Positions 42,350-51,690 are shown, numbered from the stretch's first letter. The stretch is 64,000 nt of DNA from CAJQQY01 sp045104975 (GCA_045104975.1 JBGCCY010000161.1:4920-68919); one strand, 5' to 3'. Notes: a model not told the origin generated them from the letters alone. Translations and numbers: made by a program.

Positions 42350-44101
42350 TTATTTTTTCATCAATCTTCCGACGGGATAAATCTGATGCGTCGGTTCGTA
42401 GTGCTCAGAATTTTTATAAATAAAATTTAGTTGAGCATAACCATTTTTGGCAAATTTTGGATCTGCTTTTTTCTTTTCTTCCAATTGCTTTTTCAGCTCA
42501 GGATTTTTTGCTAAAATCTCCATCGCCAAATCTTCAAAAACATAAGACGAAAAATATTCTTTTTGCTGCAAAATGCCATCAAAGAAATTCCAAGCAAAAT
42601 AAGAATCTGGCGCGATTGGTTCGAGGGTTTCGACAATATATCGATTAGAAGGTTGATTGACGTAAATAATAAAATCTCCTTTCGAGTAAGATCTCTTTTG
42701 TATGAATTTTTCTACTTCAATATTCCGATGGAGGTAATGACCTTCGTAGGGATTTTCACCCGTTTTGTAATCTGCAATGCGGTAAATCTCAACTTCGAAT
42801 GTTTGATTTTTTTCCAATCTTTCCATTTTTACATTATTCCATTTTAGTCGGTCAATTATTTTTGAATAACCCTGTGGAATTAAATAGGCAATTGGTTTTT
42901 CGACACTTGCAGTTGTTTTATAATAATTATAATGAATGACTTCTTTTTCAAAAGGTTCATTGCGGTCATAGTATAATCGAGGTTCACCAGAAATTAAACT
43001 AGGTTTCTTTTTAGCGGTGTAGCCTTTGAAGTTAACCATATCATTTTTCTCAGAATCCAAAGTCCAATTGAGATCAAATGTTTTTTTACTTTCCGTATTT
43101 CTAATTGCTGAAATCCGAGCTGTTTTTATTTTTTCAAAATCATCATGCATTAACTTTATCATCACATCCATAAAGGTATATGTACTCTGAACTCGATCTT
43201 TAAATGGTTTTAACATGTGCGTTTCGGGCATAAATGAAATAGCATTATGCAAAGCAGCATAGCCAGAAGAATATCGAGGCAAATCTAAAAATCCGGCAAA
43301 TCCTTCATCAGGAGTCGTCCGAGCATAAACATATGGAGTCATTTCCCAATCATTTTTTTTCATATCAGAAAAAAGTCGAGGGAGCATCTCTTGATTTAAA
43401 TATTGCGCAAGAGTTGGATCGAGTTTATTGTGTTGAGTTGGAATTAAAGTGATGGTGTATTGATAATCTGCACCATTAGAAGTGTGGTTGTCAACGAAAA
43501 CATCGGGCTGCCAATAATTATAAAGTTGATTAAAAGTTTGTGCATTTTTAGAATCACACTTGATGAAATCTCGATTCAAATCCAAGTTTTTTGCATTGCC
43601 TCTGAAGCCATAAGATTCAGGGCCATTTTGATTTGTTCGAGTATGACTATTTCGATTCAAGACACCTCCCAAATTATACATTGGAATGACAATGATGACT
43701 GTATGATCAAGAAATTTTTGTAAAGATTTATCTTCTAAATAATTTCTTAAAATCATCATACTCGCATCAACTCCACATGGTTCGCCAGCATGAATGGCAT
43801 TGTTGATAAAGAGAATGTTTTTATTTTTTTTTCGAATGGAGGCTGGATCAAAATCTCCATCGATGGAAAGTACTGCAGTGTGCAAAGGCAATCCTGAATC
43901 AGTTATTCCATGAGTAGTCAATTGAAGTTGGGGAAATTGATCACTTAGTTTTTTGTAAAAAGAAATGGCCTCTTCGTAAGTAGCGGTGGTGTTTTTATTT
44001 TTTTCAAACGGAGTTATAAAAGAAGAGGAAGAAGCGGTCATTTTTTTTTGACCATGACATGATTGAAGAAGGAATAAAAAAAAGAATGGTATCCAACGCA
44101 T
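42350..44101 (-). CDS. M14 family zinc carboxypeptidase, secreted
   Basis: 583 residues. The N-terminal signal (MRWIPFFFLFLLQSCHGQ) ends in a possible lipobox LQSC. The M14 domain has NAIHAGEPCGVDASM (H-x-x-E zinc ligands), RDFIKCDSKNAQ, and VDNHTSNGADYQYT with the third ligand His. A later Glu in the SFMPETHML region is the likely catalytic base. A beta-sandwich tail of about 230 residues follows. It belongs to the group often annotated as M14 family metallopeptidase in Bacteroidota and probably trims peptides outside the inner membrane. It begins at ATG 44101, and a hairpin upstream at 44171 ends the Nramp-like transcript. Confidence 0.9.
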   Translation of the reverse strand: MRWIPFFFLFLLQSCHGQKKMTASSSSFITPFEKNKNTTATYEEAISFYKKLSDQFPQLQLTTHGITDSGLPLHTAVLSIDGDFDPASIRKKNKNILFINNAIHAGEPCGVDASMMILRNYLEDKSLQKFLDHTVIIVIPMYNLGGVLNRNSHTRTNQNGPESYGFRGNAKNLDLNRDFIKCDSKNAQTFNQLYNYWQPDVFVDNHTSNGADYQYTITLIPTQHNKLDPTLAQYLNQEMLPRLFSDMKKNDWEMTPYVYARTTPDEGFAGFLDLPRYSSGYAALHNAISFMPETHMLKPFKDRVQSTYTFMDVMIKLMHDDFEKIKTARISAIRNTESKKTFDLNWTLDSEKNDMVNFKGYTAKKKPSLISGEPRLYYDRNEPFEKEVIHYNYYKTTASVEKPIAYLIPQGYSKIIDRLKWNNVKMERLEKNQTFEVEIYRIADYKTGENPYEGHYLHRNIEVEKFIQKRSYSKGDFIIYVNQPSNRYIVETLEPIAPDSYFAWNFFDGILQQKEYFSSYVFEDLAMEILAKNPELKKQLEEKKKADPKFAKNGYAQLNFIYKNSEHYEPTHQIYPVGRLMKK

Positions 44102-44170
44102 AATATTTGATTTTGATTTGAAAATGATTCAAAATAAAAATCGAATTTAGGAAGGATTCTGGAATAAAAA

Positions 44171-44200
44171 AAAGAATCTCTGCGAGTGCAAAGATTCTTT
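44171..44200 (-). terminator. Terminator of the Nramp-like gene
   Basis: AAAGAATCTCTGC (44171-44183) pairs with GCAAAGATTCTTT (44188-44200) with one mismatch; an A-run becomes the T-run on the minus strand. Confidence 0.75.
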
Positions 44201-44335
44201 TGTTTAAGAGAGTTGTTAAAAGAAGGGTGTTATAATAAGTTTTCTGAGTAACAAATATGTGGATTGCAAAATTGATATGCTTTGTCATTTGTTAAACAAA
44301 CGATAAAAAGACATTAAATGGCGTTTTCAACTAGT

Positions 44336-45649
44336 TTAAGTTCTTTTTTGAGTCATGAATATTTTGAAAAATAACCAACACATAACCAATAAAGTCAATG
44401 TTAGAACTAAATTAAATTGCATTTCTGAACTCATCTTTAGAGTTTCTACAGTTTTCCCCAAAGCACTAAAAATATTATTGATGCCCAAGAAGCAACTTAG
44501 TGTAACTAAAAAAATCATAATTATATTTGATAAATTAGAATTCAAATATTCCTTAGGAATCAAAGCAGAATCATTGACTGCTAAAATTAAAAAGATGGCA
44601 ATTATAGGTAAAAGAATTCCATTAATGGCTTGAGCTGCGATGATGGCTGGAATGGGTTTTCCGATAGTCAAACCTGAAGTCAAACCAATTAATAAAATGA
44701 TTCCCCAAACAAGTCTGAAATTTTTTCCTTTAACTTCCCATTCTTTTTTATTTGAACCAAATAAACTTTTAGCAGTTACGGCTGCAGCCAAAGGAGCAGT
44801 AATTGAAGAGGTCAAACCTGCTGCAAAAAGTCCAAAGGCAAAAAGACTACCACCGAAATCTCCCATTTTAGTTTTCATCATCTCAGCAAGTGATCCAAAC
44901 GAGAATTCACCAATCAATTGTGTGCCGACCAACATGATTGCCATTGAAATAAAACCCCCAATTAAGACAGCCATAACAATACCCACACGCATTTCAGAAA
45001 TGCTTTGACCTTGCGTAATTCCTGAGGCTAAAAAAAGATTGTAAGGAACAATTGTAGTTCCAACCAAGCCGATAATTAAGAGAGAGGAATTTTCAGGAAA
45101 AGAAGGAATGATGGCAGATTGTAAAATTTCTCCAAGACTAAAATCAGTTTGGAAGGCAACATAGATAAATGCAATTCCCATAAATGCAACGACCATTCCT
45201 AAGACATTCGCAATGCTCCGAAAATTTCCTAACATTAATATTGCGAAAGCAAAAATGGCTAATCCGACAGTTAATACTTTTGGAGAAAAATCAGTTATTA
45301 ATTTCATGCCTTCGATTGCGCCGAGCATATTTCCTGCTTGGTAAGCTGCACAGCCAAATGCGATAGATAAAAAGACTGCCCAACTTAATTTTGAACCTGA
45401 GTCCTGATATTTTAAAGCAATGATTTCACCCAAACTTTTGCCAGAGGCGATAGTAATTCTCGCCGCAGCTTCCTGCAAAATAATGGTAGCAAAAGTTGAA
45501 AAGACTAATGCCCAAAGTAATGCTATTTGAAAAGATGCACCTGCTTTGGAAGCAGTAGTAACCGTTCCTGGACCAATAAAGGCAGCGGAGATAATGGACC
45601 AAAAAACAATACTTCGAAAACCTTTGGAGAAGGAAATTACTTTTGCCAT
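44336..45649 (-). CDS. Nramp-like (SLC11) metal transporter with non-canonical metal site
   Basis: 437 residues with about eleven transmembrane helices in LeuT-type order. The first helix reads FIGPGTVTTASKAGASFQIA, aligned to the usual Y-x-D-P-G-N-(F/L)-A-x-x-x-x-A-G-A. The sixth reads GTTIVPYNLFLASGITQG, aligned to x-M-P-H-N-L-F-L-H-S. Asp and Asn of DPGN are thus Gly and Thr, and Met and His of MPH are Val and Tyr. Nramp relatives without these motifs are known, including magnesium-selective NRMTs and a plant aluminium carrier. Substrate is therefore not safely Mn2+ or Fe2+. It is a single gene with a hairpin 70 bases upstream. Confidence 0.85.
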   Translation of the reverse strand: MAKVISFSKGFRSIVFWSIISAAFIGPGTVTTASKAGASFQIALLWALVFSTFATIILQEAAARITIASGKSLGEIIALKYQDSGSKLSWAVFLSIAFGCAAYQAGNMLGAIEGMKLITDFSPKVLTVGLAIFAFAILMLGNFRSIANVLGMVVAFMGIAFIYVAFQTDFSLGEILQSAIIPSFPENSSLLIIGLVGTTIVPYNLFLASGITQGQSISEMRVGIVMAVLIGGFISMAIMLVGTQLIGEFSFGSLAEMMKTKMGDFGGSLFAFGLFAAGLTSSITAPLAAAVTAKSLFGSNKKEWEVKGKNFRLVWGIILLIGLTSGLTIGKPIPAIIAAQAINGILLPIIAIFLILAVNDSALIPKEYLNSNLSNIIMIFLVTLSCFLGINNIFSALGKTVETLKMSSEMQFNLVLTLTLLVMCWLFFKIFMTQKRT

Positions 45650-45719
45650 GATAAAATTAGAAGGTGAAAAAATTAATTATTTGAAGTGAAAGTAAGCAAT
45701 GGAGATTGGAATAAAAAAT

Positions 45720-45751
45720 AAAGCCTAGCTGATGATAGCTAGGCTTTTTTT
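45720..45751. terminator. Hairpin upstream of the Nramp-like gene
   Basis: AAAGCCTAGCT (45720-45730) pairs with AGCTAGGCTTT (45737-45747) with a GATGAT loop, and a T-run on both strands. No plus-strand gene ends here, so it could also be a 5' leader hairpin of the minus-strand transporter gene; no known riboswitch fold was recognised. Confidence 0.7.
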
Positions 45752-46007
45752 AAAAGAGCGTTTAAAGTAAAAAGCGTGGAAAGTGGATACATCCATTTTA
45801 AGTTTTTAATTCAGAGCTTTATATTTTTTGAGAAGGGTGTATTGAATTTGAAATTAAGATAGCGTAATCAAGGGGATAAAAAAAGGATAATGAGTGAACT
45901 GACCTGTGGTGGTGGTGAACTTAACGGATGGATTATTAAAGGATCAGGTAAGAACAGGATATATTCAGTAATTTTGATGATTTCTTTCACGAACTTAAAA
46001 ACCAAAT
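45752..46007. other. Intergenic stretch with no recognised gene
   Basis: About 255 bases between the hairpin and the broken sensor gene. All frames are short. A tggtggtggtgaac stretch near 45907 is the only G-rich segment; it may be a remnant of the disrupted sensor locus. Confidence 0.4.
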
Positions 46008-46433
46008 TTGATTAAAAGCTCACCTAAATTTTTTGTTTTAATTTTTATACTTCTATCATCTTGGATAAGGGGGATAGGGCAAGATCCTTTTTATTGGCAA
46101 TTGACGGAAGAGGACGGATTGCCAAGTATGACTATTTATCAAGTGCATCAAGACAAAAAAGGGTTTATGTGGTTTGGTACAGAGAATGGAATTTGTCGAT
46201 ATGATGGCAAAGAAATGGAGACGTATTATCATCCTGATTTATTGGATAATGAGATATTGACGATACAGGAGGATTCGTGGGGGAGAATTTGGTTTAAGAA
46301 CTTGGCGGGGCAGTTAGCGTTTGTGGAGGATGGAATTATTAATTTTTCATCGATTAAATTTAAGACAATTAAGGAGTTTTGTGTAGTAAATGAATTCCTA
46401 TTAACATTTTCAAATGTTATATTCGTCAACTAA
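46008..46433 (+). pseudogene. Truncated two-component propeller sensor (N-terminal fragment)
   Basis: About 141 residues: a signal peptide (KFFVLIFILLSSWIRGIGQ), then the opening of a Reg_prop ligand-binding propeller. The first two blades are visible in WQLTEEDGLPSMTIYQVHQD, then GFMWFGTENGICRYDGKE and SWGRIWFKNLAGQLAF. Intact proteins of this family are over 700 residues, with many blades, a Y_Y_Y domain and a kinase or DNA-binding part. Here the frame stops after about 110 mature residues and runs into the middle of a LytTR-type gene in another frame. The start is a TTG at 46008. This is most simply the left end of a sensor gene that lost its body by deletion. Confidence 0.65.
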
Positions 46434-46926
46434 TACGGTTCTTGGATTTAAAATGAATCAATATCAAATAGGAAAAGATGGTGGGTTAATATTAAAGAAG
46501 AAAAATACAATAAAAAGTTTCTATACAGGACTAGGAGGTATTCAAATTAAAGAGAAAAAATATTTGGATTCTCAACCGGAAAGAATTTCTATTCTGAAAA
46601 AAAATATGAACTCCAATTTGGAAAAAATTAGCTTACCAACTAGCGAAGGATATTTTTTTGTAGAGATAAAAAATATAGTTCGTTGTGAAGCTCAAGGCAA
46701 TTACACTCAATTTTATTTTAAAGATGGAAGTAAAGTTTTGGTGTCTAAAACATTAAAAGGATATGAAAGTATTTTGTCAGATCTTCATTTTTTTCGAATC
46801 AACCGCTCACAATTGGTCAATTTGAAATGTATAAAAATAGTAGGCAGGTAAAGAAACCCTGCTGTTTCATTAGATGATGGAACTGAATTAGTAATGAGTA
46901 GTTTTAGGAAAGATGAATTTTTTTAA
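46414..46926 (+). pseudogene. LytTR DNA-binding domain fragment with internal stop
   Basis: The frame carries a linker and then a LytTR domain: LPTSEGYFFVEIKNIVRCEA, GNYTQFYFKDGSKVLVSKTL, and FFRINRSQLVNLKCI, the conserved R-x-(H/N)-(R/K)-S-x-(L/I)-(V/I)-N. An in-frame TAA at 46849-46851 cuts it, after which the same frame reads on with LDDGTELVMSSFRKDEFF to a stop at 46924-46926, the normal end of the domain. No receiver domain precedes it. It has therefore lost its N-terminal part and gained a nonsense codon. Together with the sensor fragment before it, this looks like a collapsed sensor-regulator locus. Confidence 0.65.
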
Positions 46927-46958
46927 AAAATGGGAAAAGGAATTTAGTGAAATTTAAG

Positions 46959-46991
46959 TTTGGAAAAACTCACCGCAAAGATTTACCTTTG
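46959..46991 (+). promoter_or_regulatory. rlmN promoter
   Basis: TTTG at 46959-46962, 21 bases, TACCTTTG at 46984-46991. The start codon is at 46996, only four bases after the -7 element, so the mRNA is probably leaderless or nearly so. Confidence 0.7.
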
Positions 46992-46995
46992 CACT

Positions 46996-48051
46996 ATGTC
47001 TGATAAAATTATTTCAAAAATAGATATTCGTAAGTTTGACTTAGAAGCATTGGAAAATTATTTTCTCGAAATGGGAGAAAAGAAATTTCGTGCGAAGCAA
47101 GTCTATGAATGGTTGTGGAAAAAAGGAGCTAGGTCTTTTGATCAAATGTCTAATTTGTCAAAAGGACTCCGAGAATCTTTGGAAGAAAATTTTGTCATCA
47201 ATGTAATTCAAGAAGACAAAGTACAGCGAAGTTCAGATGGAACCATTAAATCTCGATACCGATTGCATGATGGGCATATGATTGAGGCAGTTTTGATTCC
47301 AGTTCCCTCGGACAATCGATTTACGGTTTGTGTTTCGTCGCAGGTAGGTTGTAGTTTAACTTGTAAATTTTGTGCAACCGGAAAAATGAAACGAGTGCGT
47401 AATCTCGATGCTTCCGAAATTTTTGATCAAGTCGTTTTAGTAAATCAGCAAGCGATGGAAACATTCGGTCATCCGTTGACCAACATAGTTTACATGGGAA
47501 TGGGTGAACCGCTTTTGGCCTACAAAAGTGTGATGGAAAGTATTAAAATGATTACCTCACCTGATGGATTAAATATGTCTCCAAGACGAATCACAGTAAG
47601 TACCGCAGGAATAGCGAAGATGATTAGAAAGCTGGCAGATGATGAAGTGAAGTTTAATTTAGCACTCTCTCTTCATGCGGCCGATGATAAAAAGCGAGAT
47701 GAAATCATGCCAATCAATGAGCAAAATAATTTGGCTGTGATCATGGATTCCATTGAGTATTTTTATCAAAAAACAAAAAATAAAATTAGCTACGAGTATA
47801 TTGCTTTCCAAAACTTCAACGATACCTTAGTTGATGCGGCTAATCTTTTTAAACTCTGCAATCGATTTCCAGTCAAAGTGAATGTGATTGAATACAATCC
47901 AATTGATGGTGCTGAATTTGAAAAATCATCAGAAGATCGGATTGATTTATTCGCTCAATATTTACGAAAAAGAAATGTTATGATTACCGTGAGAAGAAGT
48001 CGAGGGAAAGATATTGATGCTGCTTGTGGTCAGCTCGCCAACAAAGAATAG
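46996..48051 (+). CDS. rlmN: 23S rRNA/tRNA adenine C2-methyltransferase RlmN
   Basis: 351 residues. GEKKFRAKQVYEWLWKKGA is the N-terminal accessory domain, and the radical-SAM cluster motif is CSLTCKFCATG (C-x3-C-x2-C) near residue 115. NIVYMGMGEPLLAY, ITVSTAGIAKMI and LALSLHAADDKKRDEIMPIN follow. The C-terminal Cys of the methyl-carrying pair is in DIDAACGQL. It methylates A2503 of 23S rRNA and A37 of some tRNAs. I used ATG 46996: the TTG at 46960 lies inside the -33 element of the promoter. Confidence 0.95.
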   Translation: MSDKIISKIDIRKFDLEALENYFLEMGEKKFRAKQVYEWLWKKGARSFDQMSNLSKGLRESLEENFVINVIQEDKVQRSSDGTIKSRYRLHDGHMIEAVLIPVPSDNRFTVCVSSQVGCSLTCKFCATGKMKRVRNLDASEIFDQVVLVNQQAMETFGHPLTNIVYMGMGEPLLAYKSVMESIKMITSPDGLNMSPRRITVSTAGIAKMIRKLADDEVKFNLALSLHAADDKKRDEIMPINEQNNLAVIMDSIEYFYQKTKNKISYEYIAFQNFNDTLVDAANLFKLCNRFPVKVNVIEYNPIDGAEFEKSSEDRIDLFAQYLRKRNVMITVRRSRGKDIDAACGQLANKE

Positions 48052-48289
48052 TTTTTTTAAACTTATTTCTACCTCTTTTTTTATTTGAAAAGTCACTTTT
48101 AGAAATGGCTTAATATACTAATATGCAATTTTTATAAAAAGGGTTATGTAAATGTATTGTTATTTTATCTTCTTGTAAAAAGGTTTTCAAAACCATCTTT
48201 TCCCCCTCTAAAATTTCAACAAAAAAAATGCTTGTCTGTTTTCCTTTCATTGAACAAATTATTTTATCAAACTTAAAAACTAGACGAAC

Positions 48290-50557
48290 ATGAAACGATT
48301 TTTATTTTTAATGGTTTGCTTCTTTGCAAGCAACCTCGTTTTTAGCCAGACAGCACGACTACAAGTAATTCATAACTCTCCAACTCCGAACGTTGATGTT
48401 TATGTAAACGGAGATTTATTATTAGACAATTTTGTTTTCCGAAATGCGACACCTTTTATTGATGTACCAGCAGGAGTAGATTTGAATGTTGGAATTGCAC
48501 CAGCTAATAGTACATCTTCAGCAGATGCCATTGCAGAGTTTACTTACAACTTAGCAGATGGTGGAAGTTATATAATTGTTGCGAATGGAATAGTAGGAGG
48601 AACACCAGGATTTAATCTAGAAGTATTTGATATGGGACAAGAAACGGTAGCATCTGATAATGTAGGTTTATTGTTTTTTCATGGATCACCAGATGCACCA
48701 GAAGTAGATATCACAGTAGGAGGAAGTCCAATTTTTGATGATGTGTCGTACACAGAATTTTCAGGATACATAGAAGTACCAGCAATGGAATATCAAGTAG
48801 CAGTTACTCCAGCAAATGATAATTCAACAATTGTTGCTGAGTATAAAAAGGATTTTAATTTTTGGAAAGGGCAAACAGCAGTAATTTTCGCCTCAGGATT
48901 TTTGTCAGGAGACAGTCCTGCATTCGAACCTTGGGTAGCCTTATCAAATGGAGGTACTTTCCCATTAGATGCAGTTGTACCAGAGATACCAGGTGCACGA
49001 TTACAGATTATTCATAACTCACCAACGCCAAATGTTGATATTTATGTGAATGGAGATTTATTGTTAGACAATTTTACATTCAGAACGGCGACTCCATTTA
49101 TTGATGTGCCATCGGGAGTAGATTTGGAGGTAGGAGTAGCTCCAGCAAATAGTACATCTTCAGCGGATGCGATTGCAACGTTCAATTATACATTGACAGA
49201 AGGCGAAACTTATATTGCGATTGCCAATGGAGTTGTAGGCGGAACTCCTGGGTTTAATATTGAAGTATTTGATATGGGACAAGAAACGGTGGCAGCAGAA
49301 AATGTAGGATTGTTATTTTTCCATGGATCGCCAGATGCACCAGAAGTAGATATTACAGTAGGAGGAAGCCCAATTTTTGATGATGTATCATATTCAGAAT
49401 TTTCAGGATATATAGAAGTACCAGCAACGGAATATCAAGTAGCAGTTACTCCAGCAGATGATAATTCAACAATCGTTGCAGAGTATAAAAAAGATTTTGA
49501 TTTCTGGAAAGGACAAACAGCAGTAATTTTCGCATCAGGGTTTTTATCAGGAGATGATCCTGCATTTGAGCCTTGGGTAGCCTTATCAAATGGAGGAACC
49601 TTCCCATTGGATGCAGTTGTACCAGATGTTCCATCTGCAAGATTACAGGTGATCCATAATTCGCCAACTCCAAATGTTGATATATATGTGAATGGAGGTT
49701 TATTATTAGACAATTTTATTTTTAGAACAGCAACACCATTTATTGATGTTCCTTCAGGAGTAAATTTAGAAGTAGGAGTAGCTCCAGCAAACAGTACATC
49801 TTCAGCAGATGCAATTGCGACTTTCAATTATACATTGGCAGAAGGCGAAACCTACATTGCGATTGCTAACGGAATCGTAGGCGGAACACCAGGATTTAAT
49901 ATCGAAGTATTTGACATGGGACAAGAAACGGTAGCTGATGGAAACGTAGGATTGTTATTTTTTCATGGATCGCCAGATGCACCAGAAGTAGATATCACAT
50001 TAGGAGGAAGCCCAATTTTTGATGATGTATCGTATTCAGAATTTTCAGGATACTTGGAAGTACCTGCAGCAGAATATGAAGTGGCAGTTACTCCAGCGAA
50101 TGATAATTCAGTAATTGTTGGAGAGTACAAAAAAGACTTTGGTTTCTGGAATGGTCAAACAGCCGTAATTTTTGCATCAGGATTTTTGTCAGGAGATAGT
50201 CCTGCATTTGAGCCTTGGGTAGCTTTATCAAATGGAGGAACTTTCCCAATGGATGCAGTTATGACTTTGACAAATCCAAATACTGGAAGCTCAACGAGAG
50301 TAAATGAATTGACTATTTCTCCAAATCCTGCATTTGATTTTATTCAAATTCAAATGAATTTAGAAAAAGAAACAGATATGGAAATGTCAATTTTCAACAG
50401 TTTAGGTCAAGCAGTTATGACAAAAGATTTTGGAGTAACTGGAAAAGGACAAACAAGTTTTGAATTAAATGTAAATGATCTTCAAACAGGAGTTTACTTT
50501 TTACAAATCAGAACGGATGAAAGCTTTGAAATGAAGCAAATTCAAATAGCTAAATAA
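48290..50557 (+). CDS. Secreted protein of three DUF4397 repeat units with T9SS sorting domain
   Basis: 755 residues. A signal peptide (ends NLVFSQ, residue 20) is followed by three tandem units of exactly 214 residues each. Every unit holds two DUF4397-type Ig-like beta domains: one starting ARLQVIHNSPTPNVDVYVNG, the other NVGLLFFHGSPDAPEVDITV. The last 78 or so residues, beginning ELTISPNPAFDFIQIQ, are a type A Por secretion sorting domain, expected to be cut off on export through the type IX system. It is probably a cell-surface or released adhesin-like protein; no enzymatic residues are seen. It starts at ATG 48290 and has a strong terminator after it. Confidence 0.9.
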   Translation: MKRFLFLMVCFFASNLVFSQTARLQVIHNSPTPNVDVYVNGDLLLDNFVFRNATPFIDVPAGVDLNVGIAPANSTSSADAIAEFTYNLADGGSYIIVANGIVGGTPGFNLEVFDMGQETVASDNVGLLFFHGSPDAPEVDITVGGSPIFDDVSYTEFSGYIEVPAMEYQVAVTPANDNSTIVAEYKKDFNFWKGQTAVIFASGFLSGDSPAFEPWVALSNGGTFPLDAVVPEIPGARLQIIHNSPTPNVDIYVNGDLLLDNFTFRTATPFIDVPSGVDLEVGVAPANSTSSADAIATFNYTLTEGETYIAIANGVVGGTPGFNIEVFDMGQETVAAENVGLLFFHGSPDAPEVDITVGGSPIFDDVSYSEFSGYIEVPATEYQVAVTPADDNSTIVAEYKKDFDFWKGQTAVIFASGFLSGDDPAFEPWVALSNGGTFPLDAVVPDVPSARLQVIHNSPTPNVDIYVNGGLLLDNFIFRTATPFIDVPSGVNLEVGVAPANSTSSADAIATFNYTLAEGETYIAIANGIVGGTPGFNIEVFDMGQETVADGNVGLLFFHGSPDAPEVDITLGGSPIFDDVSYSEFSGYLEVPAAEYEVAVTPANDNSVIVGEYKKDFGFWNGQTAVIFASGFLSGDSPAFEPWVALSNGGTFPMDAVMTLTNPNTGSSTRVNELTISPNPAFDFIQIQMNLEKETDMEMSIFNSLGQAVMTKDFGVTGKGQTSFELNVNDLQTGVYFLQIRTDESFEMKQIQIAK
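48353..50278 (+). repeat. Three tandem 642-base repeats in the DUF4397 gene
   Basis: Unit starts at 48353, 48995 and 49637, each 642 bases apart with no gap or indel. Units are very alike at the DNA level, long stretches differing only in synonymous bases. This points to recent duplication or ongoing gene conversion. Confidence 0.9.
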
Positions 50558-50586
50558 TTTTTTTCATAAGATCACTCATAAATATA

Positions 50587-50626
50587 AAAGACCGAACCTT
50601 AAAAAAGGGTTCGGTCTTTCTTTTTT
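50587..50626. terminator. Terminator between the DUF4397 gene and the PfkB kinase gene
   Basis: AAAGACCGAACC (50587-50598) pairs with GGTTCGGTCTTT (50608-50619), then a T-rich run; it can serve both convergent genes. Confidence 0.85.
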
Positions 50627-50646
50627 CTCAAAAAGTATTTTGAAAA

Positions 50647-51564
50647 TTATTTCATATCAAAATTCACCAATTTAGAGAATTGTTTTACTCTTGAATTGAT
50701 TGTTTTTGCATTTAGTTTTTTCAATTTCCCAATACTAAATTCTTCCACACAAAATGAAGCCATTGCAGATCCGTAGATTACAGCACGTTTCATATTTTCG
50801 AAGGAAATATTTCCAGTTTTGGCAATATAACCAATGAATCCACCTGCAAAAGTATCACCTGCTCCAGTTGGATCAAAAACTTCCGCCAAAGGCAAGGCAG
50901 GAGCGTAAAACATTTTTTCACCTGAAAAAAGTAAAGCACCATGCTCTCCTTTTTTGATGACTAAATATTTAGGCCCCATTTTTTGAATCACTTTTGCAGC
51001 TTTTACCAATGAATACTCACCTGACAATTGTCGAGCCTCTTCATCATTGATCGTGATCACATCAACTTGCTTGATTACTTTTTTCAAAGCAGGCATTGCG
51101 ATATCCATCCAGAAGTTCATCGTATCCAAAACGATTAATTTTGGACGTTTTTTCATTTGCTTAATAACTTTGAGTTGAATTTCAGGAGTCAAATTTCCCA
51201 ACATTAAGTATTTAGAATTCTTATAACTCTCAGGAAGTTTTGGGTTGAAATCAGCTAATACGTTTAGCTCAGTTGCTAAAGTATCTCGTTGATTCATATT
51301 ATCATGGTATTTTCCAGCCCAAAAGAAAGATTTCTCTCCTTCTTTAATTTCAAGGCCTTCGAGGTTGATACCACGTTTTTTCATATATTTTAATTCTGCT
51401 TCAGGAAAATCATCTCCAACTACAGAAACTAAATTAATGTCTTTAGTAAAATAAGAAGCTGCAATACTGATGTAGGTACAAGCCCCTCCAACAACGCGAT
51501 CTGCCTTGCCAAAAGGAGTTTCAATAGAATCAAAAGCAACTGTTCCAACTGTTAATAAACTCAT
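50647..51564 (-). CDS. PfkB family carbohydrate/nucleoside kinase
   Basis: 305 residues. The opening SLLTVGTVAFDSIETPFG and GGACTYISIAASYF form the substrate-binding edge, VVGDDFPEAEL follows, and TINDEEARQL lies in the middle. The catalytic block DPTGAGDTFAGGFIGYIA near residue 242 is intact with its Asp. The family phosphorylates sugars or nucleosides; the two-block N-terminus without the fructokinase lid wording resembles the adenosine/inosine-like kinases found across Bacteroidota. The exact substrate is not determined. It is a lone gene, starting at ATG 51564. Confidence 0.88.
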   Translation of the reverse strand: MSLLTVGTVAFDSIETPFGKADRVVGGACTYISIAASYFTKDINLVSVVGDDFPEAELKYMKKRGINLEGLEIKEGEKSFFWAGKYHDNMNQRDTLATELNVLADFNPKLPESYKNSKYLMLGNLTPEIQLKVIKQMKKRPKLIVLDTMNFWMDIAMPALKKVIKQVDVITINDEEARQLSGEYSLVKAAKVIQKMGPKYLVIKKGEHGALLFSGEKMFYAPALPLAEVFDPTGAGDTFAGGFIGYIAKTGNISFENMKRAVIYGSAMASFCVEEFSIGKLKKLNAKTINSRVKQFSKLVNFDMK

Positions 51565-51607
51565 GTTAAAAAGTATTTAAAATTTTTTTAAAAAAAGTGA
51601 TGCAAAG

Positions 51608-51639
51608 ATTGCATTTTTTTTGTTTAAAATATATCTTTG
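51608..51639 (+). promoter_or_regulatory. tRNA-Asn promoter
   Basis: ATTG at 51608-51611, 20 bases, TATCTTTG at 51632-51639; the tRNA starts 52 bases later. Confidence 0.6.
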
Positions 51640-51690
51640 CGTTCGCTTTTAGGAAGATAGAAGCAATTTTATATTTTTATTAGCAAAATT

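Noticed and set aside
45650..45751. Metal riboswitch in the leader of the Nramp-like gene
   Set aside because: Only one simple hairpin is visible; no M-box, yybP-ykoY or other known fold could be recognised.
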